Assembly (NCBI RefSeq): GCF_947501385.1
Contig: NZ_CANMVP010000023.1
Span: 16,172-80,171, forward strand
DNA from: an uncultured Polaribacter sp.
Lineage (GTDB): Bacteria; Bacteroidota; Bacteroidia; Flavobacteriales; Flavobacteriaceae
Direction of reading: 5' to 3'
DNA length: 64,000 bases
How positions within the stretch are numbered: position 1 is the first letter of the stretch; each line of letters opens with the position of its first letter. The translations under genes were made by a program, and so were the position numbers. The notes under the pieces were generated by a model. The model was not told the origin of the DNA, ran no database searches, and worked only from the letters and a program-made list of their open reading frames with translations. Shown piece by piece: positions 44,166-52,175 of this stretch.

Positions 44166-45068
44166 TTATTTAAAATTCATTAATTCACTATCTTTTTTTG
44201 GTTCTAAACCCCAATAAGTATATTCAGATGCTCCATCATACCATCTATATCTCGCTTGTTTAAATCTGTATAATTTAAGCACCTCTGATATTTTATTGTG
44301 AAAATCTTCTTTATTTGCATTATTCGCAAATATTCCTCCTGCAAAATTTATATATTTTTTACCTCTTCCGTTTACTCTAACTTTAATATTACTTCTCCAT
44401 AATTCTTTTCCAAATATTTTTCCATAATTAGCTCTCAATTTAGGAAATTCTATTTTCTGGAGTTTAACAACCCTTCTTTTCAAGTCAGCTGTTAGCTTTT
44501 TAATATCTTTTGATTCGTACTTTTCACTTTCTTCAATTATATTCGCCCAAGCTCCAAATAACACCAACTCTAGCTGTATTGAATCAATTGAACCTCTGTA
44601 AGAAGAAAAATCAACTCCTTTTTTAATAGATGAAATTTCTCTTTCAAGTTGTTCTTTTTGGTTTAATATATTTGCCTCTCTCTCAACTTTTTCAAATTCT
44701 AGTTTTTTATTTTCTTTTTCCTCTTCTTGTATCGTAATTAAACTATCGGCTTTATTTATAATTTTTCTAGCCTTGCTGTAAAGACTATCTGATTCTTTTA
44801 TTTGAGAAAGATTTAACTTTGCCTTTAAATATTTTCCATTATCAAGATAATTTCTAGATTCCATAATTTTATCTATATTAGTTTGACTTGGAATCGTAAT
44901 TACAAAGAAAATCCATAAAATAAAATTAATTACAAACCAAAACCCAAAAACTTTTAACCTTGTGGGATTTTTACTCCATCTCAAAATAAACAAAGGATTA
45001 ATCATTCCGATAATAAGAAAAATAAACGCTACTCCAATCAGTAAAAAAAATAATACAGCTAAAAACAT
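44166..45068 (-). CDS. Two-TM membrane protein with coiled coil, unknown function
   Basis: A 300-residue protein with two N-terminal TM helices (about 2-25 and 40-58) followed by a soluble part. Residues about 65-95 look like a TPR-style ESRNYLDNGKYLKAKLNLSQIKE, then a long charged helix (about 100-145). A C-terminal domain (about 150-300) contains LWRSNIKVRVNGRGKKYINFAGGIFANN. No family recognised with confidence. Coupled to the PH-domain gene. Confidence 0.65.
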   Translation of the reverse strand: MFLAVLFFLLIGVAFIFLIIGMINPLFILRWSKNPTRLKVFGFWFVINFILWIFFVITIPSQTNIDKIMESRNYLDNGKYLKAKLNLSQIKESDSLYSKARKIINKADSLITIQEEEKENKKLEFEKVEREANILNQKEQLEREISSIKKGVDFSSYRGSIDSIQLELVLFGAWANIIEESEKYESKDIKKLTADLKRRVVKLQKIEFPKLRANYGKIFGKELWRSNIKVRVNGRGKKYINFAGGIFANNANKEDFHNKISEVLKLYRFKQARYRWYDGASEYTYWGLEPKKDSELMNFK

Positions 45069-45112
45069 ATTTATATTTTTGAAATATCATCAAAACTAAC
45101 TCATCAAAACAA

Positions 45113-45134
45113 AAAAAGTTTACGGAAACCCGTA
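45113..45134 (-). terminator. Terminator-like palindrome (CTTACGG family), copy 3
   Basis: TACGG / CCGTA with flanking partial pairing. On the minus strand it reads CTACGGGTTTCCGTAAAC followed by seven T. It lies downstream of the response-regulator gene ending at 45164. Confidence 0.65.
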
Positions 45135-45163
45135 GTCTACAAATAATAACAAAATTATTATTT

Positions 45164-45832
45164 TTAAATTAAACCAAAATCTTTGGCAATAGCCACTAAA
45201 TGCGTAGGATTATTCGCATTAAAATGTTCTTTTAAAAATTTTAATCTTTTTTCTACAGCACTCACACTAGAAGGTGTTATTCCTTTTTCTTTTAATTTAT
45301 CACTAATTGCTTCTTGTAAAAACCCTTTAGACAGATATTCAATCAATAAAGTATCATATGCTGTAATTTCAATCGCCTTTTTAGGATGAATGGCTTCTCT
45401 TAAGTCTTCTGAAATATAAAAATCTTCTTTAGCATAGATGTGTTCTATTGCTTTTTTCAATTCTTTTTGCCCGTTTCTATTCTTCCAAACATATCCATTA
45501 ATTTGTAAGTTTTTATATAAATTCTGAATTCTAAATGGTTTGTCTTCCACAGAGAAAACAATTATTTTTAAATCAGGGAAATCTTCTCTAACTTTTTCGA
45601 TTAATGCTTCTCCTGAAGTTATGTCTTGTTTGTGATGATCTGCTACAAAGGACAAATCAGAGATCAATAAGTCGTAAGGTTTTTCTTCTAGCTTTCCTTT
45701 TTTTAATTTTAACAATGCTTCATCGCAATAAGAAACATGTGCAATTTCAGAAATCTGCATTTCTTCTAAAGTAGCTTTCAACCCACTGTTTATAATATCG
45801 AAATCTTCAGCAATTAAAACTTTTTGAAACAT
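45164..45832 (-). CDS. NarL/FixJ-like response regulator
   Basis: A 222-residue response regulator. The receiver domain (about 1-125) has the acidic pocket AEDFD (about 8-12), the phospho-acceptor Asp59 in DLLISDLSF and a Lys in IIVFSVEDKP. A C-terminal DNA-binding HTH (about 145-215) shows the LuxR-like TAYDTLLIEYLSKGFLQEAIS...SSVSAVEKRLKFLKEHF pattern, somewhat divergent from standard GerE. The cognate kinase gene ends two bases upstream. Confidence 0.88.
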   Translation of the reverse strand: MFQKVLIAEDFDIINSGLKATLEEMQISEIAHVSYCDEALLKLKKGKLEEKPYDLLISDLSFVADHHKQDITSGEALIEKVREDFPDLKIIVFSVEDKPFRIQNLYKNLQINGYVWKNRNGQKELKKAIEHIYAKEDFYISEDLREAIHPKKAIEITAYDTLLIEYLSKGFLQEAISDKLKEKGITPSSVSAVEKRLKFLKEHFNANNPTHLVAIAKDFGLI

Positions 45833-45834
45833 GT

Positions 45835-47634
45835 TTATTTTTTAAAACGGATTGTTATTTTACAACCTTTTATTGGTTGCTGTTCAAAATTAAGAGTTCC
45901 GCCAATAGATTTTATACGGGTTTCCATATTTTTAAGTCCGTTTTTTAAAACTACAGTAGAATTTGCAAAACCTACTCCGTTATCTGTGTAAACAATCTCG
46001 TTAAACTTTTTTATTTTTTTGCAAGAAATCAATACTAAAGAAGCCTTACTATGCTTTTTCATATTTACAAAAAGCTCATTAAAAACTCTATACAGTTCAA
46101 CTTGCGTCTCTTCTTTTAAAGTATTTAATTCTAAAATCGGCACATCTTTTAGAATAATTTTACAAGTATAAGAATTATAACTAGTTATCAATCCTTTAAA
46201 ATAACTTTCAAATTTAGCCCCTGTTTCTATAGCATCGTTTTCATGAGAAATTTTACGAGTTTGTAAGTATATTTTATCTAAATCGTTTACAACTTCTTCT
46301 GTTTCAAATTTTGGATTTAGAACTTTTGTAATCACATTATAAATACCATTTCCTAATTCGTCATGTAATCTTTTTGCAATTCTAGTTTCCGTCTTATAGT
46401 TTTCCTGTAAGATTCGCTTTTTGTGCTGTTGTTTTCTTCTATGGATATAAAAAATAAAAACAGAAGTAAGTAAAATTACAAGTATTAAAATATTCTTCTT
46501 TTGACTATTTTCTTGTTCGGCAATCAATTTATTTTCAGTCGCTAGGTTTTTAAACTTTAGCTTTTGCTTTTCTTCCTCTTCGTAATTGTACTTAATTTTG
46601 GCGAATTTGTATTGCCTTTGGGTATTTGCCTTTTGAAGAGAATCTCTTAAACGAATACTTTCTTGATAATATTTAATTGATTTTTGAGGTTTTTGAAGTG
46701 CTACAATTTTGTCTATAGATTCTAATTGACCTGTAACGCTTTTTTGGTTTTTGGAGATTTGATAAGCTTTTTCAGCATAAAATAAAGATTGATTTTTATT
46801 TATTTTTTTATAATAATCTGATAAATGAGAATAGCTTGCAATTAATCCGTAATTATCTTTTTCATTTTTTCTGATTTCTTCAGCTAATAACAAATCTTTT
46901 AAAATGTTTTCTTTTGAATTATTTAACCACTTTATATGAGCTAAATTATCTATTATTCTTGCCTTCGTTTTTTGGATTTTAATTGAATCTTTTAAGAGAT
47001 TTTCTAAAATTGAAATTGATTTATAATAATCTTTTAAGTCTTTATAAGTTACAGAAAGATTGCTCCAATATAAAATTTTTGAACTTTTCTTTCCTGAAAA
47101 ATTAATAGCTTTTGTATAATATGAAATAGCATCTTTATATAAAAAACGTTTTTTTGAATTAATCGCTAAACAGTTATAAGCAGAAGCAATAGTATTTATT
47201 CTTTTACCGTTTAAATATTTTATCGATTCTACAGCTATTGAATCACTTGCTGAATAACTTCCAAAATCTGATTCTATTATAGCTATATTTAATAAAATTC
47301 TACCAAGTTGAGCACTATCTTTTTGCTGATGATATAAATGTTTTGATTTATTGTAATAATAAAAAGCACTGTCTTTAAAATTTAATTTTCTTTGAAATTC
47401 TGCAATTTTAGAAAATGATTTTGCTTGCTGATTTATATTTCCATCTTTTAATCCTTTTGCAAGTAATTTTCTAGAATAAAATAAAGCTTTATTATGATTG
47501 TTTCGTTTACTATAAAAGCTAACTTTTTTATAAATACTATCATAAGGAATTTGATGCTCTTTATTTTGGAATGAAAAAGTAGTTGTCTTTAAAAATAAAA
47601 TTGCAAAAAAGAGGAATAAAGTTTTAACTTTCAT
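45835..47634 (-). CDS. TPR-containing sensor histidine kinase (HisKA_3-like)
   Basis: A 599-residue membrane kinase. Signal peptide (about 1-21), then a periplasmic array of TPR-like helices (about 25-330) and a short coiled coil. One TM helix (about 375-395, NILILVILLTSVFIFYI) follows. The dimerisation/phosphoacceptor helix contains AKRLHDELGNGIYNVI (His near 420), and a GHKL ATPase has NELFVNMKKHSKAS, TDNGVGF and GLKNMETRIKSIGGTL. It phosphorylates the response regulator encoded two bases downstream. Closest in style to flavobacterial NarX/LiaS-like kinases with TPR sensors. Confidence 0.9.
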   Translation of the reverse strand: MKVKTLFLFFAILFLKTTTFSFQNKEHQIPYDSIYKKVSFYSKRNNHNKALFYSRKLLAKGLKDGNINQQAKSFSKIAEFQRKLNFKDSAFYYYNKSKHLYHQQKDSAQLGRILLNIAIIESDFGSYSASDSIAVESIKYLNGKRINTIASAYNCLAINSKKRFLYKDAISYYTKAINFSGKKSSKILYWSNLSVTYKDLKDYYKSISILENLLKDSIKIQKTKARIIDNLAHIKWLNNSKENILKDLLLAEEIRKNEKDNYGLIASYSHLSDYYKKINKNQSLFYAEKAYQISKNQKSVTGQLESIDKIVALQKPQKSIKYYQESIRLRDSLQKANTQRQYKFAKIKYNYEEEEKQKLKFKNLATENKLIAEQENSQKKNILILVILLTSVFIFYIHRRKQQHKKRILQENYKTETRIAKRLHDELGNGIYNVITKVLNPKFETEEVVNDLDKIYLQTRKISHENDAIETGAKFESYFKGLITSYNSYTCKIILKDVPILELNTLKEETQVELYRVFNELFVNMKKHSKASLVLISCKKIKKFNEIVYTDNGVGFANSTVVLKNGLKNMETRIKSIGGTLNFEQQPIKGCKITIRFKK

Positions 47635-47668
47635 TCCTCTAAAATACTATAATTATTTGTTTGAAGAA

Positions 47669-47842
47669 TTAACTTCCTCCACCTGTTGTTTCTGGGTCAT
47701 CATCGTCATCATCTGGATCCTGACCTTCCTCTCCTTCCGTTGCTAAAATCTCCAACTTTTCAGTATCATCTTCTAACTCTGTACAAGATGTAAAAACTCC
47801 GTTTGCAAATAATATTGCCAATGCTAAAAATACTTTTTTCAT
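47669..47842 (-). CDS. Small Asp-rich lipoprotein upstream of the two-component system
   Basis: A 57-residue reading easily missed by length cut-offs: MKKVFLALAILFANGVFTSC carries a lipobox ending at Cys20. The mature peptide has a run of six Asp (QDPDDDDDDPETT) and ends TGGGS. The mature part is only about 38 residues and strongly acidic, as in calcium-binding or surface-displayed peptides. It is the first gene after a structured leader and precedes the histidine kinase gene by 34 bp, so the three genes probably form one operon. It may modulate or be sensed by the kinase; this is inference. Confidence 0.7.
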   Translation of the reverse strand: MKKVFLALAILFANGVFTSCTELEDDTEKLEILATEGEEGQDPDDDDDDPETTGGGS

Positions 47843-47862
47843 AATTTGTTCTTTTAAAAATT

Positions 47863-47949
47863 AAAAAAAGTGTTGCTGTCCGAATGTTTGATTCAGATAT
47901 TATTGTTGCCAGCAACACATTAAAATTTAAAAGAGTCTCGAGCCTCTTT
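47863..47949 (-). promoter_or_regulatory. Attenuator-like leader with terminator and competing hairpin
   Basis: On the minus strand, GTGTTGCTG (47918-47910) pairs with CAGCAACAC (47878-47870) and is followed by seven T (47869-47863), 20 bp before the start at 47842. The 5' arm can instead form TGTTG-CTGG-CAACA (47917-47904), which would block the terminator. A near-perfect 20-bp palindrome (47930-47949) lies upstream. This is the layout of a transcription attenuator; the trigger is unknown. Confidence 0.5.
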
Positions 47950-48185
47950 AATGGGAAGTTGTAGAGATTAAAAAGTGATATTCGATTGTTTTTCCCAATG
48001 CAATAAAACATCACTATTCTTTCTCTGTGTAGAAATAATTCTCTGCTATTTTTTTTAGAGAACTAATACTTCTGCAAATATCGGAAGTGATTTAAACTTA
48101 GCATTAGTCAAGGTTTAGACAGTTTTTTACCAGCTATAATTTGTCTAATTTTAAACATTTTTAACTACAGTATGTCTAAAATGTC

Positions 48186-48193
48186 TACTTTTG
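48186..48193 (+). promoter_or_regulatory. -7 promoter element TACTTTTG
   Basis: Matches TAnnTTTG, 19 bp before the ATG at 48213; no clear -33 element. Confidence 0.4.
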
Positions 48194-48212
48194 GACAAAC
48201 AACTAACTAGCT

Positions 48213-48971
48213 ATGATTAAAGTACTTATTACTGATTTTTTTAATGAGATTGAAAAAAGAGAATTAAAGAAGAATAAAAATGCAATAGCCACTTTTTGGG
48301 TAGAAGAACTTCAAGAAGCTAATTTTAATGACAGAAATTATGTGAGTATCAAAAAGGCAACCCGCTTGTATGATAAATATGTTGAAGGAAGAGAAAATGT
48401 AATTGTTAAAGAGCCTAATAAATATCTTTTAGACTTTATGTCTCAATATGTAATTGATAAAGATTTTGACTATTATAAATCTACAAAAGAACCAACCATT
48501 AGATCAGTAGATCTAATTAATGAGCCAAATAAACCAGAAGTTCCTAAAAAACCAAAAGATAAAACGTTTAAAGAAAAATATAAAAAACCCATCGCAGGTA
48601 TTTCAATTTCATTGATTTTTCTTGCAGTATTTTTAATTTACAAATACAATAATACTAATTCAGGAAATTGTATTGTTTGGAACGAAAATCATTTCGAAAC
48701 TTCCTCTTGTAAGGCTAAAAATGCCATTAATAATAGCTTTTACACTATTAATATTGATCAATTCAAAAAGGTTGAAGTAGATGAAGAAACAACTTTTTTT
48801 GAAAACGGAAAAGCAATTATTTGGTATGGAAAATCAAGATCAAAAAAAATGGAATTTTTTACAAGTAGAGGAATTCATCCAGAAACCTTAAAAGAACTTG
48901 ATCCTGTAACTGAGTACATTATTAATAAATATGTTTTTACAGCAAAAGAAAATAAAACTATTCTACAGTAA
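48213..48971 (+). CDS. Bitopic membrane protein of unknown function
   Basis: A 252-residue protein with no N-terminal signal. Residues 1-105 form a helical cytoplasmic domain (ITDFFNEIEKRELKKNKNAIATFWVEELQ). A Pro/Lys-rich linker (NKPEVPKKPKDK) follows, then one TM helix (about 130-147) and a C-terminal extracytoplasmic domain with two Cys (NCIVWNENHFETSSC) that could be disulphide-bonded. The build suggests a signalling or anchoring protein. Divergent from the two-component operon. Confidence 0.65.
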   Translation: MIKVLITDFFNEIEKRELKKNKNAIATFWVEELQEANFNDRNYVSIKKATRLYDKYVEGRENVIVKEPNKYLLDFMSQYVIDKDFDYYKSTKEPTIRSVDLINEPNKPEVPKKPKDKTFKEKYKKPIAGISISLIFLAVFLIYKYNNTNSGNCIVWNENHFETSSCKAKNAINNSFYTINIDQFKKVEVDEETTFFENGKAIIWYGKSRSKKMEFFTSRGIHPETLKELDPVTEYIINKYVFTAKENKTILQ

Positions 48972-48984
48972 AAGTGTTTTTTTT

Positions 48985-49062
48985 CATTTCGAAAGAAGAA
49001 TGAGAAAAAATCTCATTTAATTATAGAAATTTTAATTATAAGATTCCTGCCTTTGCAGGAAT
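48985..49062. repeat. REP/MITE-like composite palindromic element
   Basis: Three adjacent inverted repeats: CATTTC...GAATG (48985-49002), AATGAGA / TCTCATT (48999-49017), and ATTCCTGC / GCAGGAAT (49043-49062, loop CTTT). They resemble a dispersed flavobacterial element with the ATTCCTGCnnnnGCAGGAATGA end. A degenerate related end occurs at 62446-62475. Confidence 0.5.
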
Positions 49063-49070
49063 GATAAAAA

Positions 49071-49103
49071 AAAAGCAGCTAAAAATTTTAGCTGCTTTTG
49101 TCT
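49071..49103. terminator. Bidirectional terminator between convergent genes
   Basis: AAAAGCAGCTAAAA / TTTTAGCTGCTTTT, a long perfect inverted repeat with A/T-rich flanks on both sides. It serves the genes ending at 48971 (+) and 49136 (-). Confidence 0.87.
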
Positions 49104-49135
49104 TTTTAAAAAAATCAATTGAATCTTATAGAAGA

Positions 49136-50827
49136 TTATCGAATCAACTTTTTATATTTGATTCGTTTTGGCATTAAATCTCCACCCAAACGGTTCTTTT
49201 TATTTTCTTCATAATCAGAGAAAGAACCTTCAAAGAAATAGACTTCACTATTTCCTTCAAAAGCCAAAATATGTGTACAAACCCTGTCTAAAAACCATCT
49301 ATCGTGACTAATTACTACGGCACAACCTGCAAAGTTTTCTAAACCTTCTTCTAAGGCTCTTAACGTATTTACATCTAAATCGTTTGTAGGTTCATCTAAA
49401 AGCAGCACATTTCCTTCTTCTTTTAAAGTCATTGCCAAATGCAACCTATTTCTTTCTCCACCAGAAAGTGTATTTACCTTCTTGTTCTGCTCACTTCCAG
49501 AAAAATTAAATCTACTTAAATAGGCACGAGAGTTTACTTGCTTTCCTCCCATCATCACCAAATCTTGACCGTCAGAAAAGTTTTCCCAAATTGTTTTTTC
49601 AGGATTTATATTAGAATGCGCCTGATCTACATAGGCTATTTTAGCCGTTTCACCAACATTAAAGCTTCCTGCATCTGGAGCTTCTTCACCCATAATCATT
49701 TTAAAAATTGTGGTTTTACCTGCACCGTTGGGTCCAATAATCCCTACAATTCCAGCTTGAGGAAGATTAAATTCAAGGTTTTCATACAATAATTTATCTC
49801 CGAAAGCTTTAGAAACACCCTTTGCTTCTATCACATTGGTTCCTAATCTTGGTCCATTCGGAATATAAATTTCTAGTTTTTCGTCAACCTGTTTTTGGTC
49901 TTGACTCATTAACTTATCATAATTCTTTAAACGCGCTTTTTGTTTGGTCTGTCTTCCTTTTGCTCCTTGACGCACCCATTCTAATTCACGTTCTAACGTT
50001 TTTTGACGTTTAGAAGCTGTTTTACTTTCTTTCGCCATTCTTTGAGATTTTTGATCTAACCAGGAAGAGTAATTTCCTTTCCAAGGAATTCCTTCACCTC
50101 TGTCTAACTCTAAAATCCAACCTGCAACATTATCTAAAAAATATCTATCATGAGTTACAGCGATTACCGTTCCTTTGTATTGTGCTAAATGATGCTCTAA
50201 CCAATGTACAGATTCTGCATCTAAGTGATTGGTTGGCTCATCTAATAATAAGATTTCTGGTTCTTGTAAAAGCAATCTACACAGCGCAACTCTACGTTTT
50301 TCTCCACCAGAAAGCACGCCAATCTTCTTATCAGAATCTGGTGTTCTTAAGGCATCCATGGCAATTTCTAATTTGGTGTCTAATTCCCAAGCATTTGCAG
50401 CATCAATTTTATCTTGAAGCTCTGCTTGCTGATTCATTAGTTTTTCCATCTTATCTGCATCAGAATAGATTTCTTCCAAACCAAACATGTCGTTAATTTT
50501 GTTGTATTCATCTAAAATGGCAACGGTTTCTGCAACACCTTCTTTTACAACTTCTAAAACCGTTTTTTCTGGGTCTAGTTGTGGCTCTTGTTCTAAATAA
50601 CCAACATTATATCCTGGAGCAAAAGTTACATCTCCTTGAAAATTCTTCTCTACCCCAGCAATTATTTTTAGTAAGGTAGATTTTCCTGATCCGTTTAAAC
50701 CAAGAATTCCAATTTTTGCTCCGTAGAAAAAACTTAAATAAATATCTTTTAAAACCTGCTTCCCTGTAGATTGATAGGTCTTGGAAAGCTTATTCATGGA
50801 AAAAATTACTTTTTTATCATCACTCAT
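49136..50827 (-). CDS. ettA: Energy-dependent translational throttle protein EttA (ABC-F)
   Basis: A 563-residue cytoplasmic ABC-F protein with two ATPase domains and no TM region. First domain: Walker A GLNGSGKST (about 42-50), signature LSGGE, Walker B LLLDEPTNHLDAES. An EttA-type arm/linker (about 235-310, many Lys/Arg) follows, then the second domain with GPNGAGKTT, LSGGERNR and LLLDEPTNDLD. It binds the ribosomal E site and gates elongation according to ATP/ADP. Length and arm match EttA rather than Uup or antibiotic-resistance ABC-F proteins. Confidence 0.95.
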   Translation of the reverse strand: MSDDKKVIFSMNKLSKTYQSTGKQVLKDIYLSFFYGAKIGILGLNGSGKSTLLKIIAGVEKNFQGDVTFAPGYNVGYLEQEPQLDPEKTVLEVVKEGVAETVAILDEYNKINDMFGLEEIYSDADKMEKLMNQQAELQDKIDAANAWELDTKLEIAMDALRTPDSDKKIGVLSGGEKRRVALCRLLLQEPEILLLDEPTNHLDAESVHWLEHHLAQYKGTVIAVTHDRYFLDNVAGWILELDRGEGIPWKGNYSSWLDQKSQRMAKESKTASKRQKTLERELEWVRQGAKGRQTKQKARLKNYDKLMSQDQKQVDEKLEIYIPNGPRLGTNVIEAKGVSKAFGDKLLYENLEFNLPQAGIVGIIGPNGAGKTTIFKMIMGEEAPDAGSFNVGETAKIAYVDQAHSNINPEKTIWENFSDGQDLVMMGGKQVNSRAYLSRFNFSGSEQNKKVNTLSGGERNRLHLAMTLKEEGNVLLLDEPTNDLDVNTLRALEEGLENFAGCAVVISHDRWFLDRVCTHILAFEGNSEVYFFEGSFSDYEENKKNRLGGDLMPKRIKYKKLIR

Positions 50828-50893
50828 ATTCTATTTTTTTACATTTTATTTTTTAATCAAAAACTGCTATTTAAAAACACTTTTATTTAAATT

Positions 50894-51076
50894 CTATACT
50901 CTCCCTTTCAATGCATTAAAAACCCAGGCAATTGCAAAGAAACCTATACCAACCGCAGCAAAACCCCAACCAGCAACATCATCATATCTAAAAGCACCTA
51001 AAGCAATTAGACTTAGTCCTACCAAAATCATTATAAAAGTTGCCCAAGCAAGCACGGTATTTTTATTCATTCCCAT
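50894..51076 (-). CDS. CAL67264 family small membrane protein
   Basis: A 60-residue, two-TM protein (NTVLAWATFIMILVGLSLIALG and AGWGFAAVGIGFFAIAWVFNAL) ending KGRV. This very conserved small protein is characteristic of Flavobacteriia and is one of the taxonomic pointers in the window. MNKN two codons downstream could be the real start. Function unknown. Confidence 0.85.
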   Translation of the reverse strand: MGMNKNTVLAWATFIMILVGLSLIALGAFRYDDVAGWGFAAVGIGFFAIAWVFNALKGRV

Positions 51077-51200
51077 AATTCATCTCTATTAGTTAATGTG
51101 ATCGACAAATATCGTTAATTTATTTTGCTTGTTCAAGTCTTAAAATCGCAAAAAAATATTTAACTTGTAACATATTTGTTTTAGAAGTCGTCTTTATGAT

Positions 51201-52175
51201 ATGAAACACTTCCTTTTCTTACTTTCGTTCGTGTTTTTAAGCAACTTTACTTTTGCTGAAAACCCTCCAATACGGCTATTTCCAAAAATTCCATTGTATT
51301 TTTCGAAGGCTGAATGCATCAATGAGTTTACCACAAGAATTCCTTTTAAACTGGTTGATAGGTTATTAGTAGTAGAAGGAAGTTTAAAAAATCAAAAAGG
51401 AAATTTTATTATCGATACAGGCTCGGAAGCTTTTATTTTAAACAAGGTTCATTTTAAAACGTATGGATTCAATTATGTCAAAAAAGGAGAAACTTCTGGC
51501 GTTTTAAATACCATTGAAAATCCGATTGAAAAAAGAATTAATAACTTTTCTTTAGAGACATTACATTTAAAAAACAAAGATTCTGATATTATCGATTTAT
51601 CTCATATTGAGAAAAGCAAGAAGATAAAATTATTGGGCATTATTGGTTTTGATATTCTAAAAGATTATGAAATTTTTATCGATTTATATCTAAATCAAAT
51701 TACCTTAACAAAGACGGATAAAACAGGAAAAAAACTAAGCAAAAATAAGTATCTTGAAACGATTACAGATAGTATTAATTTTTCGCTAAAAAACCATACC
51801 ATTGTAATTGATGCCTTTGTAAATAAAGAAAAATTAAAATTTGGTTTAGATACAGGTGCAGAATTTAACCAGCTAAGTTCTAAAGTTCATAAAAAAGTTT
51901 TGAAGCATTTTTATCCCAAGAAAAGAATACAACTCATGGGGGCAAGTTCTAAGAAAATTGAAGTATTATATGGAAATTTACACAGAGTTAAATTGAATGA
52001 TAAAAATTATTTTGGCCCTATGAAAACCATCATTACCAATCTAAAAAACATGAACAAAGCATTTGGCACAAAACTAGATGGTATTTTAGGGCACGATTTT
52101 TTTGCTCAAAAGCGTGTTATTATGAACTATAAAAAAGAAAAAATCTATTTTATAAAATACCCAATAATTAGATAG
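51201..52175 (+). CDS. Exported retropepsin-like aspartic protease
   Basis: A 324-residue exported protein (signal MKHFLFLLSFVFLSNFTFA). Two lobes each carry an aspartic-protease loop: IIDTGSEAF (Asp72-Thr-Gly) and FGLDTGAEF (Asp near 217), with following hydrophobic-Gly strands LLGIIGFDIL and KLDGILGHDFF. It is therefore a bilobed, pepsin-like arrangement from one chain rather than a dimer. The next gene starts within its stop codon (TAGTG), so the two are translationally coupled. Substrate unknown. Confidence 0.82.
   Translation: MKHFLFLLSFVFLSNFTFAENPPIRLFPKIPLYFSKAECINEFTTRIPFKLVDRLLVVEGSLKNQKGNFIIDTGSEAFILNKVHFKTYGFNYVKKGETSGVLNTIENPIEKRINNFSLETLHLKNKDSDIIDLSHIEKSKKIKLLGIIGFDILKDYEIFIDLYLNQITLTKTDKTGKKLSKNKYLETITDSINFSLKNHTIVIDAFVNKEKLKFGLDTGAEFNQLSSKVHKKVLKHFYPKKRIQLMGASSKKIEVLYGNLHRVKLNDKNYFGPMKTIITNLKNMNKAFGTKLDGILGHDFFAQKRVIMNYKKEKIYFIKYPIIR

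Larger units (their letters stand above)
47843..48212. other. 370-bp divergent intergenic region
   Basis: Lies between the minus-strand lipoprotein/kinase operon and the plus-strand gene at 48213. It contains the attenuator-like hairpins (47863-47949) and the + strand -7 element at 48186-48193. A minus-strand frame across 47766-48014 overlaps the lipoprotein in another frame and is not considered a gene. Confidence 0.5.

Noticed and set aside
47766..48014. 82-codon minus-strand open frame upstream of the histidine kinase
   Set aside because: It overlaps the better-supported 57-residue lipoprotein gene in another frame, crosses the attenuator hairpins and has no recognisable features.
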